Shown one piece after another: positions 5,157-5,670 of a DNA stretch of 5,670 nt. Below the pieces are notes generated by a model, which saw only the letters and a list, made by a program, of their open reading frames with translations, was not told where the DNA came from and made no database searches. The translations under genes and the position numbers were made by a program. The stretch spans positions 1 to 5,670 of the forward strand of contig CAJOPI010000379.1 of NCBI GenBank assembly GCA_905236275.1, in the 5' to 3' direction. The DNA comes from an uncultured Lachnospiraceae bacterium. Lineage in GTDB: Bacteria > Bacillota > Clostridia > Lachnospirales > Lachnospiraceae. Numbering within the stretch: position 1 is the first letter of the stretch; each line of letters opens with the position of its first letter.

Positions 5157-5670
5157 CTATGATTTATTCGCCGCAAAAGCCTCACGAGTCAACTCTTCGG
5201 ATTTCTCCTTATAGTGGTGGGCTTCCTCAAGCATCATATCCTTAACCTTCATGAGTCGTATCTGGCTCGACCTTTCAGCCTCATCAAGCTTCATCGAGAT
5301 ATACTTGATGTTCGCCTCATATTCAGGAATCATAACGTGCTCAAGGGCGTTTACGCGTCGCCTCGTCTTCTCGATTTCAGCAGCCATAAGCTGGCATGAT
5401 TTTTCCGATTCCGCAAGCTTAAGCATATCCGGCAGAATCTCGGAAAGACTCTTGACTGCATCGTCCAAGTCGGACGAAGTGAAGGCGTAACCATAAGAAT
5501 AAATATCGTTAGTGTCAGAGGTTCTCGTGACAAAATCGAAAGTCGGGATATTCACGCTCATAACATTCTTAGTACCCGTATCGAGAGAGACCTCCTGCTT
5601 CGGAGCCATGAAAGAAACGTTCACAGCCTCTGCTGACATAGAGGAGCGCGCAAGAACGAAATTCTTGTTG
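5157..5670 (-). CDS. atpD: V-type ATP synthase subunit D (C-terminal part, 5' end off the window)
   Basis: Central-stalk subunit D of the V/A-type ATPase, the coiled-coil rotor shaft joining the catalytic A3B3 head to the membrane ring for proton or sodium transport. The visible 170 residues begin NKNFVLARSS in frame from 5669 with no stop before the edge. They include PKQEVSLDTGTKNVMSVNIP and the diagnostic EKTRRRVNALEHVMIPEYEA segment (about 100-119), then IKYISMKLDEAERSSQIRLMKVKDMM, ending in a charged helix at AANKS with TAG at 5157. Family members are about 200-230 aa, so roughly 40 N-terminal residues lie outside. The ATG at 5639 is internal: the frame continues upstream and no start-like context is seen. 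It is probably the last gene of a leftward V-ATPase operon, with the palindrome just after its stop. The symbol follows V-type usage (also ntpD), not the F1 beta subunit. Confidence 0.95.
   Translation of the reverse strand, partial: NKNFVLARSSMSAEAVNVSFMAPKQEVSLDTGTKNVMSVNIPTFDFVTRTSDTNDIYSYGYAFTSSDLDDAVKSLSEILPDMLKLAESEKSCQLMAAEIEKTRRRVNALEHVMIPEYEANIKYISMKLDEAERSSQIRLMKVKDMMLEEAHHYKEKSEELTREAFAANKS

Noticed and set aside
5157..5639. Treating the ATG at 5639 as the start of a complete 160-aa subunit D
   Set aside because: The frame continues open to the window edge, the family is about 200-230 aa, and conserved sequence lies upstream of that ATG.

Overview
The window reads as an ordinary chromosomal segment of an anaerobic, low-to-moderate GC Firmicute, most likely a Lachnospiraceae/Clostridia relative. 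This is inferred from the combination of a V-type ATPase subunit D, a DUF402 protein with clostridial-style sequence, a DacF-like D,D-carboxypeptidase with a C-terminal membrane anchor, and purine-rich Shine-Dalgarno sites. No phage, transposase, CRISPR or tRNA/rRNA gene is visible.

Layout, left to right. Bases 1-93 hold what is probably the 3' end of a rightward gene, in an uncertain frame. It is closed by a strong bidirectional hairpin terminator (100-138). The leftward gene for a D-alanyl-D-alanine carboxypeptidase (dacF-like) ends against that terminator and probably starts at a TTG codon at 1612. Next is a compact divergent promoter region (about 1645-1745), from which mnmA (tRNA 2-thiouridylase) runs right, followed by fumC (class II fumarase), which has its own promoter-like sequence in the 77-bp gap. 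Five bases after fumC is a 32-codon ORF for a basic, hydrophobic, membrane-type peptide (4340-4438). It ends 3 bp from the stop of a leftward DUF402 phosphatase-like gene (4442-4912). Upstream of that gene lies a 244-bp spacer with a nearly 100-bp palindrome (5049-5145), and then the 3' part of a leftward V-type ATPase subunit D gene that runs off the right edge.

The genes are housekeeping functions (wall remodelling, tRNA thiolation, fumarate/malate interconversion, ion-translocating ATPase) and do not form one pathway. I see no clear undescribed system. The points most worth a second look are the long palindrome between the ATPase and DUF402 genes, the small membrane peptide tucked behind fumC, and the CxxC (rather than DxxC) active-site motif of MnmA.
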